Positions 45,453 through 55,236 of a DNA stretch of 64,000 nt are shown one piece after another; the stretch's first letter is position 1, and the number at the start of each line of letters is the position of its first letter. The position numbers and the translations under genes are program-made. The stretch is from Cereibacter johrii (lineage in GTDB: Bacteria > Pseudomonadota > Alphaproteobacteria > Rhodobacterales > Rhodobacteraceae): assembly GCF_001720585.1 (NCBI RefSeq), contig NZ_MABH01000122.1, positions 23,337 to 87,336 of the forward strand, in the 5' to 3' direction. The notes below the pieces were generated by a model that was given only the letters and a program-made list of their open reading frames with translations, was not told the DNA's origin and did no database searches.

Positions 45453-46046
45453 ATGCCCCTTTCCCGCGACCTCCGCGAGAAGACGGCCACGCTCCACGAC
45501 CGGGCCGAAACGCTCCTGGGCTTGCCGGGCGGCATCATGGACAAGGCCGATTATGTGGATTGGCTTCGGCATTTTCTGGCCCTCTACGATCCGATCGAAC
45601 GCAGGATTGCGGGCTTTGAGGGCTGGGGCAGGTTGGCCTGCGTCGACCCGGATCCGGGCCATTCGCGACGTCTGCTCCGGGATCTGGGCGCCCTTGGCAT
45701 CGACGCCGACCGCGTCCTGCGCGCACCGTCCGAATGCTGCCCGCCGCTCACGAACTTCGCCCGGGCGCTCGGCGCCCGCTATGTGCTGGAGGGCTCCGCG
45801 CTTGGCGGCAGGGTCATCCTGCATCATCTGAAGAAGCGCATCGGCGACGAGATCGGAGAGACGACCGCCTTCTTTGGCGGCCCGTCCCACGGGACCGCGA
45901 CGCACTGGCGGGCCTTCCAGGCCGCGCTGGACCGGTTCGGTGCGGCACATCCCGACGAGAGGGCGGATGTGCTGGCCGGCGCCGCCGCGACCTTCACGGC
46001 GCTCATCGAATGGTTCGCCCCGTTCGTGGCAGCGCGGCGGGGATGA
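45453..46046 (+). CDS. bphO: Bacterial heme oxygenase (biliverdin-forming)
   Basis: 197 residues from ATG 45453. The proximal heme His is in LREKTATLHDRAETLL near residue 15; the distal-helix region is RYVLEGSALGGRVILHHLKK, a standard heme-oxygenase block (EGSxLGG). It opens heme to biliverdin, the chromophore of the phytochrome encoded 67 bp downstream. An in-frame N-terminal extension to 45306 or earlier is open and contains ATGs, so a longer start is possible, but the family normally begins near 45453. Confidence 0.85.
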   Translation: MPLSRDLREKTATLHDRAETLLGLPGGIMDKADYVDWLRHFLALYDPIERRIAGFEGWGRLACVDPDPGHSRRLLRDLGALGIDADRVLRAPSECCPPLTNFARALGARYVLEGSALGGRVILHHLKKRIGDEIGETTAFFGGPSHGTATHWRAFQAALDRFGAAHPDERADVLAGAAATFTALIEWFAPFVAARRG

Positions 46047-46113
46047 CCGCCCTCCACCGCCATGCGGGTCCCTGCCGCACGTTTGCCAGATCCTGGGTGT
46101 GCGGGGGTGCCTC

Positions 46114-48906
46114 ATGACGGACCCTGGGGGCGCCTTCGACCCCTCGATCTGCGAGATGGAGCCGATCGCCACGCCCGGCGCGATCCAGCCGCACGGAGCG
46201 CTGATCACCGCGCGGGCCGACAGCGGCCGCATCGCCCATGCCAGCGTCAACCTGGGCGAGATCCTCGGCCTGCCCGCGGCCTCAGTTCTGGGGACGCCCA
46301 TCGGAGAGGTGATCGGGCGCGTCAACGAGATCCTGCTGCGCGAGGCGCGTCGTAGCGGCTCCGAGACGCCCGAAACGATCGGATCCCTCCGCAGAAGCGA
46401 CGGACAGCCGCTGCATCTCCATGCATTCCAGTCGGGCGACTACATGTGCCTCGACATCGAGCCGGTGCGCGATGAGGACGGCCGGCTCCCTCCGGGAGCC
46501 AGTCAATCGGTTATCGAGACCTTCACCAGCGCCGCGACGCGGGTGGAGCTGTGTGAGCTTGCGGTTCATGGGCTGCAGCTGATGCTGGGCTATGACCGGG
46601 TGATGGCCTATCGCTTCGGCGCTGACGGACACGGGGAGGTCATCGCCGAGCGGCGCCGGCAGGATCTCGAGCCCTATCTGGGCTTGCGCTATCCGGCCTC
46701 GGACATTCCGCAGATCGCGCGCGCGCTCTACCTGCGCCAGAGGGTGGGCGCCATCGCGGATGCGAGCTACCGGCCGGTGCCGCTGCTCGGCAATCCCGAG
46801 CTCGACGACGGCAAGCCCCTGGACCTGACGCACAGCTCGCTGCGCAGCGTCTCGCCGATCCATCTCGACTACATGCAGAACATGCACACGGCGGCCAGCC
46901 TGACCATCGGGCTGGCCGACGGCGACAGGCTGTGGGGCATGCTGGTCTGCCACAACACGACGCCCCGCATTGCCGGCCCCGAGTGGCGGGCGGCGGCGGG
47001 CATGATCGGGCAGGTGGTCTCGCTGCTCCTCAGCCGGCTGGGCGAGGTCGAGAATGCCGCCGAGACACTGGCCCGGCAGTCGACGCTCTCGACGCTGGTC
47101 GAACGGCTATCGACCGGCGATACGCTGGCTGCGGCCTTTGTCGCGGCAGATCGGCTGATCCTCGATCTGGTCGGAGCCAGTGCCGCGGTCGTGCGGCTGG
47201 CTGGACGGGAACTGCGCTTCGGGCGGACGCCGCCGGTCGATGCGATGCAGAAGGCCCTGGACATTCTGGGCCGCCCCTCGCCACTGGAGGTGCTGTCCCT
47301 CGACGATGTCACCCTGCGCCATCCCGAGCTGCCGGAGATGCTGGCGGCCGGAAGCGGCATCCTGCTGCTCCCCCTGACGTCCGGGGACGGAGACCTGATC
47401 GCCTGGTTCCGCCCCGAGCATGTGCAGACGATCACCTGGGGTGGCAATCCGGCCGAACATGGCACCTGGAACCCGGCGACGCAGCGGATGAGGCCGCGCG
47501 CCTCGTTCGACGCCTGGAAGGAGACGGTCACCGGTCGCTCGCTTCCCTGGACCGCCGCCGAGCGAAATTGCGCGCGCGAGCTGGGCGAGGCGATCGCCGC
47601 GGAGATGGCGCAGCGAACTCGGGCCGAACTCGCGCGGCTGCGCCACTACGACCCGCTGACCGGCCTTGCGAACCGCAGCTATCTTCAGGAGCGCCTGGCG
47701 CAGGACGGAGAGCCGGCGGCCCTGCTCTTCATCGACCTCGACCGGTTCAAGGCCGTGAACGACTCGATGGGGCACAGCGTGGGCGACGAACTGCTGATCG
47801 AAGTGGCACGCAGCCTCGTGGCAACCGTACGTCCCCAGGATCTGGTGGTCCGGCTCGGCGGTGACGAGTTTGTCGTGCTCTGTCACCGACTGGACGAGGC
47901 CGGGATCGTCAGCCTCGCCGAGCGGCTGCGGCAAGTGCTCGAGCAGACCTTCGAGGTTGTCGGCCGCAAGTGCCACATCTCCGCCAGCATCGGAATCGCA
48001 ATGGCGGACAGCATCGGCGATCTGGATCTGGTGCGGGCGGCCGACATCGCGATGTATGCCGCCAAGAAGAACGGTGGCAACCGGGGCGAGCTGTTCCACC
48101 CCTCGCTGTACGAGGAGACGACGCAGCTCGTCGAACTCGACAACGACATGCGCGGAGCAATCGAGAGCGAACAGTTTCACCTCGTGTATCAGCCGATCTT
48201 CGCCCTGAGCCCCGAGGCAGAGAGGCTGGTGGGGTTCGAGGCTCTGCTGCGCTGGGACCATCCGCGCCACGGCGCCCTGCAGCCCGGCATCTTCATCCCG
48301 CTTGCGGAAAGGCTGGGGCACATCCATACGATGGGCGACTGGGTCCTGCGCCGCGCCATCCTGCAGCTGCAGGCCTTCCGATCCGCCGGCCCGGAGCTGG
48401 ATCTGAAGATGAATGTGAACGTGTCGCCCCGTCAGCTGGCAAAGCCGGACTTCCCGGCGCGTCTCGCCGACCTGCTGGCGCAGGTGCCCGACCTCCCGCG
48501 CCACGCACTTTGCCTCGAGATCACCGAGACCTCCCTGAGCGACGAGGCGGTCTCCGAGGCCTTGATCTCGATCCGGGCGCTCGGGGTGCGGATCGCCATC
48601 GACGATTTCGGCACAGGCTTCTCGTCGTTGGCCTGCCTGCGCCGACTGCCGGTGGATGTGGCGAAGCTGGATCGGGCCTTTCTCGGCGGCGATCACACCG
48701 CGGCGCAGGACCACAGGTTCTTTGCAGCGGTCACCGGGCTGGTGCATGCGGCGGATCTGAAGGTGGTGCAGGAAGGCATCGAGACGCTCGATCAGCTTGC
48801 CCTCGTTCGCGCGGCCGGAGCGGATTTCGCTCAGGGCTTCCACCTCGCCGCCCCCCTCTCCATCGCCGCCGCGCTCGGCCTGATCGCGGCCTCACGAGAG
48901 GAATGA
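46114..48906 (+). CDS. bphG1: Bacteriophytochrome with GGDEF and EAL domains (BphG1-like)
   Basis: 930 residues. The N-terminal biliverdin-binding Cys lies in SICEMEPIATPGAIQPHG near residue 13. PAS (about 15-125), GAF (about 140-305; GLRYPASDIPQIARALYLRQ) and PHY (about 320-510) form the photosensor. GGDEF (VVRLGGDEFVVLC, near 582) and EAL (VGFEALLRWDHPRHG near 708, IDDFGTGFSSLACLRRLPVD) follow. This order is that of BphG1 of R. sphaeroides, reported as a light-dependent enzyme making and degrading cyclic-di-GMP. Catalytic signatures of both output domains are intact. Confidence 0.9.
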   Translation: MTDPGGAFDPSICEMEPIATPGAIQPHGALITARADSGRIAHASVNLGEILGLPAASVLGTPIGEVIGRVNEILLREARRSGSETPETIGSLRRSDGQPLHLHAFQSGDYMCLDIEPVRDEDGRLPPGASQSVIETFTSAATRVELCELAVHGLQLMLGYDRVMAYRFGADGHGEVIAERRRQDLEPYLGLRYPASDIPQIARALYLRQRVGAIADASYRPVPLLGNPELDDGKPLDLTHSSLRSVSPIHLDYMQNMHTAASLTIGLADGDRLWGMLVCHNTTPRIAGPEWRAAAGMIGQVVSLLLSRLGEVENAAETLARQSTLSTLVERLSTGDTLAAAFVAADRLILDLVGASAAVVRLAGRELRFGRTPPVDAMQKALDILGRPSPLEVLSLDDVTLRHPELPEMLAAGSGILLLPLTSGDGDLIAWFRPEHVQTITWGGNPAEHGTWNPATQRMRPRASFDAWKETVTGRSLPWTAAERNCARELGEAIAAEMAQRTRAELARLRHYDPLTGLANRSYLQERLAQDGEPAALLFIDLDRFKAVNDSMGHSVGDELLIEVARSLVATVRPQDLVVRLGGDEFVVLCHRLDEAGIVSLAERLRQVLEQTFEVVGRKCHISASIGIAMADSIGDLDLVRAADIAMYAAKKNGGNRGELFHPSLYEETTQLVELDNDMRGAIESEQFHLVYQPIFALSPEAERLVGFEALLRWDHPRHGALQPGIFIPLAERLGHIHTMGDWVLRRAILQLQAFRSAGPELDLKMNVNVSPRQLAKPDFPARLADLLAQVPDLPRHALCLEITETSLSDEAVSEALISIRALGVRIAIDDFGTGFSSLACLRRLPVDVAKLDRAFLGGDHTAAQDHRFFAAVTGLVHAADLKVVQEGIETLDQLALVRAAGADFAQGFHLAAPLSIAAALGLIAASREE

Positions 48907-49123
48907 CGCGGACCGGCGCTCCGATGATGTAACCGTCCTCTGCGTATCGTCGACGTCCACCTCGGCACATCGACGCCGTCGGGAGACGATCAGATCATCG
49001 CAGTCGCCCTGCCATGGAACCCGCCACGGCTTAAAATGGTAACGCCATCAGGTCGAGCGCATCCAGAAAAGCGGGCTCGCGCGCGGCAGCCGATGCGGAG
49101 AGCCGACTTGCGACCGATCTGCC

Positions 49124-51316
49124 CTAGTCCTTGGCCCGCGACTGGTAGCTGTACTGATAGTGGTATCCGTAGCCGTAGCCGTAGGCATCACGGCCAACTT
49201 CGGGCCTGTATGCGTTGAGCACGGCGCCTGCCGGCTTCACGCCCGCGCCTTTGAGTTGCCGGATCAGCGCCTCGATCTCGCTGGGCGTGGTAACGTCGTG
49301 GCGCACGACGGCGATTGTCGCTCCCACCGCGCGGCCGATCACCACCGGATCGGTCACCGCGAGCGCGGGCGGCGCATCGACGATCGTGAGATCGAACCGG
49401 CGGTCAAGCTCGGTCAGGAGTTGGGAAAGTGCCGGCCGCATGAGGAGCTCGGACGGGTTCGGCGGGGAGCGCCCGCTGGTCATCACCGCCAGCCCCGGGA
49501 TCTGCGTGGGCCGCAGGAGATCGTCGAGCGCCGCATCGCCGGCCAGATAGCTCGAAAGCCCCGGCTCGTCCTTGCCCACTCCGAAGTACCTCCGGATCCG
49601 TCCGCGACGCAGGTCGGCATCGATGAGGCAGACCCGCTGGCCCGCATCGGCCGCCACCACCGCGAGATTGACGGCGAGGAAGGACTTGCCCGCCTCCGGT
49701 GCCGAGGAGGTGAAGGCGATCGAGCGGCTTTGCGCATCCAGCATCCCGAAATGCAGGCTCGTCCGCAGTGATCGGATACCCTCGATTGTCAATGCCTCGG
49801 GATCGGTCACGGCCAGGATCGGCAGGGCTCCCTTCTGCCGGTGATTGCACGCAATCGAAGGGGCAAAGAGCACGGTGGCAAAGACCGGCAGCCCCATCCG
49901 GTCGATCTCTTCGGCGCCTCGCACGCCCCGGCGCAGCCAGTGCCGACCGAGAACGAAGCCTGCCCCACCGAGGGCTCCGAGCAACAGGGCCAGAGCCAGA
50001 ACCCTGCCTCGGCGCGGCGCGATCGGGGCAGGCTCGGTGCGGGCGGTGTCGACGATACGCACGTTGCCGAGCGTGCTGGCTTTCAGCACGCTCAGCTCCT
50101 GCGCCCGGTTCAGAAGCTGCAGATAGACCTGCTGGGCCACCTCCAGATCGCGCGTCAGGTTGAAGACCTCTCGCTGGGTTTCGGGCAGCTCCGTCGTTTC
50201 GCGCCGCAGCGACGCCAGCCGCTCCTCGAGCCGCGCCCTGGCGGAGAGAAGCTTCTGATAGACAGGGTGTTGCTTCGTGTAGCGCTCGGCGAGATCCTCC
50301 TCCTCGGCTGCGAGCTGGCGCAGTTCGGTCTCGGCGGCGGCGATCTGCGTCAGGAGGCTCTGCCCCTCGAAGCCGAGGTCGATGGCCTGCTGGGCCTGGC
50401 GATAGGCATTCAGCCGCTCCTCGGCCTTGGTGACCGCCGCACGCGCTTCGGGCAGCTGACGTTCAATGAAATCGAGGCTGCTCTGCGCTTCCGCGGCGCT
50501 GCGGCTCATGTTCTGGCGCAGATAGGCCTCGGTCACCGCCCCTAGCGTGCGCTGCAACTCGTCTGGATCGGCCCCTGTCAGGCTCACCTCCAGGATGGAG
50601 GAGCCCCGCCCACGCTCTGCAACCGAGAGCCGTTGCCGCAGTGACCGGATTGCCTCGGTCTCATCGCGCTGCAGGATCACGAACGCGCGTCCCGCAGGCC
50701 CCTCGAGCTCCCCGATCCGCAGGCCAAAGCCTTTCCCGGGCAGGGAGAGCGGCACGCCCACTCTCCCCTCGGCCAGGCTATCGTCGGGCAGCCGGAGGGG
50801 GAAGTGCCCCTCCCCTTCCGCCGTCAGCCGGATCTTCCTGTTGATCCACTCGGGCGGAACCTCGAGCATGTCGAGCCGGATCCGGGCATCGCCCCGGTCA
50901 TAGGCGCTCAGCGTGTCGAGATCCGGCAGCGGCAGCCGCCCCGAAGCGACCGCATGGCCGAGGATCGGCAGCCGGACCGGAACCGCGCGCCAGTCGAGAT
51001 GGGTTCCCGCCACCGCTTCGCCCAAGACGAAGCGCGAGCGCAGGATCTCCACCTCGGTCGCGCTCTGAGGCTCGATCTCGGCTATTGCCGAGAAGGCTTC
51101 CGGCAATGCCATGGAGCCGGCCTTGGCCTCGAGTTGCAGCAGCGCATCCGCCTCGTAGGTCGGAGGCGTGTTGACGAGGTGCGCGAGGGCCAGGAACGCC
51201 GCCCCGGTCATGAAGCCCACGATCCAGGTCCGACCGGCCCAGAGCTGGGCAATGAGCAGGCCCAGATCGATCTCGGCCTCCTCGGCGGCCTGAACCGGCC
51301 GGGTAGCGTCATTCAT
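49124..51316 (-). CDS. Polysaccharide co-polymerase with BY-kinase domain (Wzc-like)
   Basis: 730 residues. The N-terminal chain-length domain has a first helix (TWIVGFMTGAAFLALAHLV), a long coiled-coil section (about 265-400) and a second helix near residue 440. The cytoplasmic kinase has Walker A APEAGKSFLAVNL, Walker A' VCLIDADLRRG and Walker B LTIVDAPP. It ends in a Tyr cluster (YGYGYGYHYQYSYQ), the autophosphorylation tail of Wzc proteins. It controls polymer length and export together with the phosphatase and the Wza-like lipoprotein just upstream. Confidence 0.9.
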   Translation of the reverse strand: MNDATRPVQAAEEAEIDLGLLIAQLWAGRTWIVGFMTGAAFLALAHLVNTPPTYEADALLQLEAKAGSMALPEAFSAIAEIEPQSATEVEILRSRFVLGEAVAGTHLDWRAVPVRLPILGHAVASGRLPLPDLDTLSAYDRGDARIRLDMLEVPPEWINRKIRLTAEGEGHFPLRLPDDSLAEGRVGVPLSLPGKGFGLRIGELEGPAGRAFVILQRDETEAIRSLRQRLSVAERGRGSSILEVSLTGADPDELQRTLGAVTEAYLRQNMSRSAAEAQSSLDFIERQLPEARAAVTKAEERLNAYRQAQQAIDLGFEGQSLLTQIAAAETELRQLAAEEEDLAERYTKQHPVYQKLLSARARLEERLASLRRETTELPETQREVFNLTRDLEVAQQVYLQLLNRAQELSVLKASTLGNVRIVDTARTEPAPIAPRRGRVLALALLLGALGGAGFVLGRHWLRRGVRGAEEIDRMGLPVFATVLFAPSIACNHRQKGALPILAVTDPEALTIEGIRSLRTSLHFGMLDAQSRSIAFTSSAPEAGKSFLAVNLAVVAADAGQRVCLIDADLRRGRIRRYFGVGKDEPGLSSYLAGDAALDDLLRPTQIPGLAVMTSGRSPPNPSELLMRPALSQLLTELDRRFDLTIVDAPPALAVTDPVVIGRAVGATIAVVRHDVTTPSEIEALIRQLKGAGVKPAGAVLNAYRPEVGRDAYGYGYGYHYQYSYQSRAKD

Positions 51317-51762
51317 CCGTCAACCCTCTTGCGCAGCCGCAGGGCCCAGGCATCGGCGGCCGCGGACAAACGTGAAAACGTGCTCTCATAGACCTTGGCC
51401 AGGCGGCCATAGGGATCGGGTATTTCTCGGCTTCCCGTCCAGTGGTCGAAGAGCATGGTCCGCCCGAGAAGCTGCGGCGCCAGGCGGGCGATCCGCGTCC
51501 GGTGCGCCGGCTCCATGACGAGGATGAGATCGAATGAGGTACCCAGCGCCGGCGTGAACTGGCGCGCGACATGACCTGCAAGCGACACCCCCTGCGCTTC
51601 GGCCACCGCAGCAGAGCGGCCATCGGCGGCACTCCCGACCAGCGCGGACAGTCCCGCGGATTCGATCTGAAGCCCGGGCAGGCGTGCCCGCAGGAGCCGC
51701 TCGCCCGTCGGCGAGCGGCAGATGTTGCCCACGCAGACCACAAGGATCGACTGAACTTCCAC
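51313..51762 (-). CDS. Low-molecular-weight protein tyrosine phosphatase (Wzb-like)
   Basis: 149 residues. The phosphate loop is VCVGNICRSPTGERLL near residue 10 (Cys and Arg of CX5R present) and the general-acid Asp is in IPDPYGR near 116. It should dephosphorylate the Tyr tail of the Wzc-like kinase. Its stop overlaps the kinase gene start by 4 bp. Confidence 0.9.
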   Translation of the reverse strand: MEVQSILVVCVGNICRSPTGERLLRARLPGLQIESAGLSALVGSAADGRSAAVAEAQGVSLAGHVARQFTPALGTSFDLILVMEPAHRTRIARLAPQLLGRTMLFDHWTGSREIPDPYGRLAKVYESTFSRLSAAADAWALRLRKRVDG

Positions 51763-51765
51763 CGT

Positions 51766-52836
51766 TCAGTCCGTCCCCAGCCGGTCAAGGCTGCTGGTTA
51801 TCCCCACCGAAGGCAGCAGGTCGCTGATCGTGTCGTTCCAGCGGCTGAGCGGCGCACGCGTGACATAGACCACATCCCCCGGCTGCAGCAGGAAACGCGT
51901 TCCCAGCAGCAGCGCGGTGGGCGATCGGGCATCGAGCTGAAACACCTTCATGCCCGCACCGCCGTTCGCGCGAAACACGAACACCCCGCGCGCATCTGCC
52001 CGACGCTCGAGAATGCCGCCCTGCCGGCTCAGCGCCTGCGTAAGCGTCAGCGGTTCGGTCGAGAGATCGACGGCCGCGGGCTTCACGATCTCGCCCAGAA
52101 GATATGCCTCCCGCGCCAGCCGGCGCGGCACCGTCACGATGTCGCCTGGTCGCAGCACAGGGTTGTTGCTGCCGAGCCCCGCGCTCAGGAACCCTTCGAG
52201 ATCGACCGGATAGGATCTCCCGCCCCGCCGCACCGTCACCCGGCGCGCATCGGCCGTCTCCGTCAAACCGCCCGCCGCATTGACCGCATCCAGCAGCGTG
52301 AGCCCCACGGTCGTCAGCGGCTGGCGGTTCGGGGGTCTCACCTCACCCGTCACGCTCACCGCCTGCGAGTTGAAGGCCATCCCCCGCACATCCCCCTGCG
52401 GCTCCGGGACGAAGGCCGCAAGCCGCGTCCGCAGTTCCTCACGCACGGCCTCGGGCGCCCGGCCTTTCGCCTTCACCGCACCCACATAGGGAAAGGCCAC
52501 CGTCCCGTCCGCCTGCACGCGGAACCCGCTTTCCCCCTGCGCCTCCCCGCCTCCCGTCAGCAGGAGCTCAGGATGGTCGAACACCGTGATCCCGAGGATA
52601 TCGCCTGTCCCGATCCTGTAGTCCCACCCACCATCCGACGGCAGCGGCGTTGCTTGATGCGGCTCTGCCGGCTGCTCGAAGCTGCGGATGTTCGTCGCAT
52701 CGAGCCGAATGACATGGATGTTCTCGGGAAGCGCCTTCTGCGCGTTCTCCGTCACCGGAAAACGCACATGGCCTTCCGAGCAGCCTCCGATAACCGGCAG
52801 GGCCCCCAATAAAACAACCGTAAGTCGATTCAGCAT
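51766..52836 (-). CDS. Polysaccharide export outer-membrane lipoprotein (Wza-like)
   Basis: About 356 residues from ATG 52836. The lipobox VLLGALPVIGGC indicates a lipoprotein. The polysaccharide export domain is WDYRIGTGDILGITVFDHPE, FRVQADGTVAFPYVGAVKAKG; two SLBB domains follow (SVTGEVRPPNRQPL, YLLGEIVKPAAVDL). A longer frame to 52902 exists but would bury the signal peptide. It would form the export channel for the polymer. Confidence 0.88.
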   Translation of the reverse strand: MLNRLTVVLLGALPVIGGCSEGHVRFPVTENAQKALPENIHVIRLDATNIRSFEQPAEPHQATPLPSDGGWDYRIGTGDILGITVFDHPELLLTGGGEAQGESGFRVQADGTVAFPYVGAVKAKGRAPEAVREELRTRLAAFVPEPQGDVRGMAFNSQAVSVTGEVRPPNRQPLTTVGLTLLDAVNAAGGLTETADARRVTVRRGGRSYPVDLEGFLSAGLGSNNPVLRPGDIVTVPRRLAREAYLLGEIVKPAAVDLSTEPLTLTQALSRQGGILERRADARGVFVFRANGGAGMKVFQLDARSPTALLLGTRFLLQPGDVVYVTRAPLSRWNDTISDLLPSVGITSSLDRLGTD

Positions 52837-53456
52837 CGGTGATCCCGTCTTCTCCACCGCCGCTGCCATTCCGAATGGCTCGGCGACTAATATAAAAGGC
52901 ATCGTAGCAAGCCGATGCCTCCGGAAAGGCTAGGTCGGACCCATATTCACCCGTTACGCGCGAACCCCTGCCGCAGCACAAAGCACAAAGCAACCACGGC
53001 AGAAATCCAACCGGACGGTCAGGATGAATATCGCAGGTATTAGAGTATATATCCTAGGGAGAAGCCGCCGGCCGCTCATCGACAGGAGAAGCCGAAGTGG
53101 CGGGCTGAGGCCGTAAGGCGCCCAATCCAGCGGGATCGCCACAACTTCCCCGGTCGATTTAGCGAAGGCCACTGCGCTGAATATGAGGCGAGACCGGGGC
53201 CGCGGTCCACTCACTCGAAAGCGCTTACATGATCGTTGGCATGTATCGAAAGAGCATCAAATAGCATCCTCTAGTTATAACGCGGGGCTGCAACCAGCAA
53301 AATTATTCGTATGGGGTGATCCAAGGGGCATGTCCGGCTTGGCGCCATTAAAAGTCCTGTCGCTTAAGACACGGCCGATAACTATGGCGTCCATTTGCGG
53401 TTGCAGAACGTTTCCCTATCAAGAGCCCGCATATGCATTAATTGCGGAGAGGCCCA
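52837..53456. promoter_or_regulatory. Divergent regulatory region of the export genes
   Basis: About 620 bp between the Wza-like gene (minus) and the WecA-like gene (plus), AT-richer in the middle. It must contain both promoters. Because a NusG/RfaH-type protein is encoded just downstream, I looked for an ops/JUMPstart-like element (GGCGGTAG) and did not find one. Confidence 0.5.
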
Positions 53457-54644
53457 ATGAACTTCGGCCAGTGGATCCCTTACTTAGTTGCATTTTCCGC
53501 ATCCGCGCTCACAGCGCTTCTCGTGGCCTGGACACGGGAGCATCACATTTCCCTCGTCCTGCGGCGCAACGACCTCCGCGCGGTTCAGGCAAGCCATTGC
53601 ACCCCGACACCCCGCCTCGGGGGACTGGCGGTTCTCGCAGGTCTAACAGCAGGGACGATCCTGGCGCCACGCGAGGCCGCGCACCTGTGGTCCCTCATCC
53701 TCGCCTCCGCAGTTCCGGTAGCCCTGGCCGGCCTCGCCGAAGACCTGGGCCTTCGCGTCCCGCCAGCGGGTCGTCTCGCTGCCGCCGCCCTCTCCAGCCT
53801 GATCGCGGTCGCCACCCTGCAGATCTGGCTTACCCGCCTGGACTTCCCGGCTCTTGACCTCGTCATGGCGTGGTCGGTCATTGCCATCCCCTTCAGCATC
53901 TTCTCCGTCATGGGCGTCTGCAACGCCTTCAATCTCATTGACGGAATGAACGGTCTCTCCGGCTTCACGGCCGTTGCTACGGCATCAGGCCTTCTTGCGG
54001 TCGCCGCGCAAGCGGCAGACCCGGCCCTCATCTGGATCACGCTCCTGCTCATTTCCGCGCTCATGGGCTTTCTGATCTTCAATTACCCGCAAGCCCGCGT
54101 CTTCCTCGGCGACGCCGGTGCCTACGCGATCGGACATCTCCTCGCCTGGACAGCGATCCTCTCGATCTCGCGGATCGGGGACCTGACCCCCTGGGCCGTT
54201 CTCCTCATCTTCTTCTGGCCCGTCGCCGACACGCTTCTGGCCATCTGGCGTCGCCGTACCGCTGGTCGCCCTTCCGATGAACCGGACAGGTTGCATTTCC
54301 ACCAACTCGTCATGCGCGCGCTCGAAATCCTCGTCCTCGGACGAAAGGCCCGCCGTCTGGCAAATCCTCTGGCAACTACTCTCCTGATGCCAATGATCGC
54401 TGCACCGATCCTCGCAGGCGTCCTGCTTTGGAACCAGCCACTGATCGCTTGCGCGGCTTTGGCCGGCTTCGGAGGCCTGTTCATCGCAACCTATATGGCC
54501 GGAATGGCGCTCGCCGCTGGACGAGGAAGATACGCCCCTGCGATCAAGTCGCGGATCCGGATGATCAAGGCGTCATGGGTGGCTTCAAGCCGCCTCGCCC
54601 AAAAAGCGGAGTTCGATCTCGAAGACGCGGGAGATCGCGCGTGA
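53457..54644 (+). CDS. Undecaprenyl-phosphate sugar-1-phosphate transferase (WecA/MraY family)
   Basis: 395 residues from ATG 53457, preceded by GGAGAGG. About 11 membrane helices; family motifs are PTPRLGGLAVLAGL, NAFNLIDGMNGLSGFTAVAT (catalytic Asp), VFLGDAGAYAIGHLLAW and DRLHFHQLVMR. It loads the first sugar phosphate onto undecaprenyl phosphate, starting repeat-unit synthesis. The C-terminal cytoplasmic tail overlaps the next gene by 4 bp. Confidence 0.88.
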   Translation: MNFGQWIPYLVAFSASALTALLVAWTREHHISLVLRRNDLRAVQASHCTPTPRLGGLAVLAGLTAGTILAPREAAHLWSLILASAVPVALAGLAEDLGLRVPPAGRLAAAALSSLIAVATLQIWLTRLDFPALDLVMAWSVIAIPFSIFSVMGVCNAFNLIDGMNGLSGFTAVATASGLLAVAAQAADPALIWITLLLISALMGFLIFNYPQARVFLGDAGAYAIGHLLAWTAILSISRIGDLTPWAVLLIFFWPVADTLLAIWRRRTAGRPSDEPDRLHFHQLVMRALEILVLGRKARRLANPLATTLLMPMIAAPILAGVLLWNQPLIACAALAGFGGLFIATYMAGMALAAGRGRYAPAIKSRIRMIKASWVASSRLAQKAEFDLEDAGDRA

Positions 54645-55165
54645 TCTCTCATCAGAGCGAGAGCAAAGCCGCATCCTGGTACCTCGTCCAGACCAAGCCC
54701 AACGCTTTCCGCATGGCGGAAAGAAACCTGCTCAGGCAGGATTTCTCCGTATTTTCGCCTACGCAGATACAGACCAAGACACACGGAACTCGCTTCCGGC
54801 ATTCTGTCCAGCAGCTTTTCCCGGGCTACCTGTTTGTCAGCTTCCATCCTGAATTACCGAGATGGCGGGCCATCAACGCGACCTCCGGCGTCTCACGCCT
54901 CGTGACTTTCGGGGGTGTTCCCAGTCCGATGCCCCATGCTCTCATCTCGGGCCTGCGGGAAAGATGTGCAAACGATGGAAGTCTATTGTCGCCCGATCGG
55001 CTCATCGTCGGTGATCGGGTCAGGATTGTGTCCGGTCCCTTCGCCGACTACATCGCGACAGTCGAGCAGATCGATCAAGATAAACGCGTGTGGCTGCTCC
55101 TCAACATCCTAGGCGGAGGCACGAGAACCCAGATCAGCATCAGACAGATCCAGAAGGCAGGATGA
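54641..55165 (+). CDS. NusG/RfaH-family transcription antiterminator
   Basis: 174 residues from GTG 54641. The NGN domain is readable: SWYLVQTKPNAFRMAERNLL, SVFSPTQIQTKTHGTRF, QLFPGYLFVSFHPELPRWRAI and GVSRLVTFGG. A C-terminal KOW-type segment follows (VGDRVRIVSGPFADYIATVEQ). Specialised NusG paralogues of this kind commonly regulate long polysaccharide operons. Coupled to the WecA-like gene. Confidence 0.85.
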   Translation: MISHQSESKAASWYLVQTKPNAFRMAERNLLRQDFSVFSPTQIQTKTHGTRFRHSVQQLFPGYLFVSFHPELPRWRAINATSGVSRLVTFGGVPSPMPHALISGLRERCANDGSLLSPDRLIVGDRVRIVSGPFADYIATVEQIDQDKRVWLLLNILGGGTRTQISIRQIQKAG

Positions 55166-55236
55166 TTGTCGCTGAGTCTTGTTCCCGTGTCACCAACGTG
55201 GATCGGGAAGAGGATGAACCGCTCCCCTCTGAGGTC

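Noticed and set aside
47107..48843. 578-codon minus-strand frame within bphG1
   Set aside because: Antisense shadow of the GGDEF-EAL coding sequence.
52837..53456. ops/JUMPstart element for the RfaH-like protein
   Set aside because: No GGCGGTAG-type sequence found in the leader.
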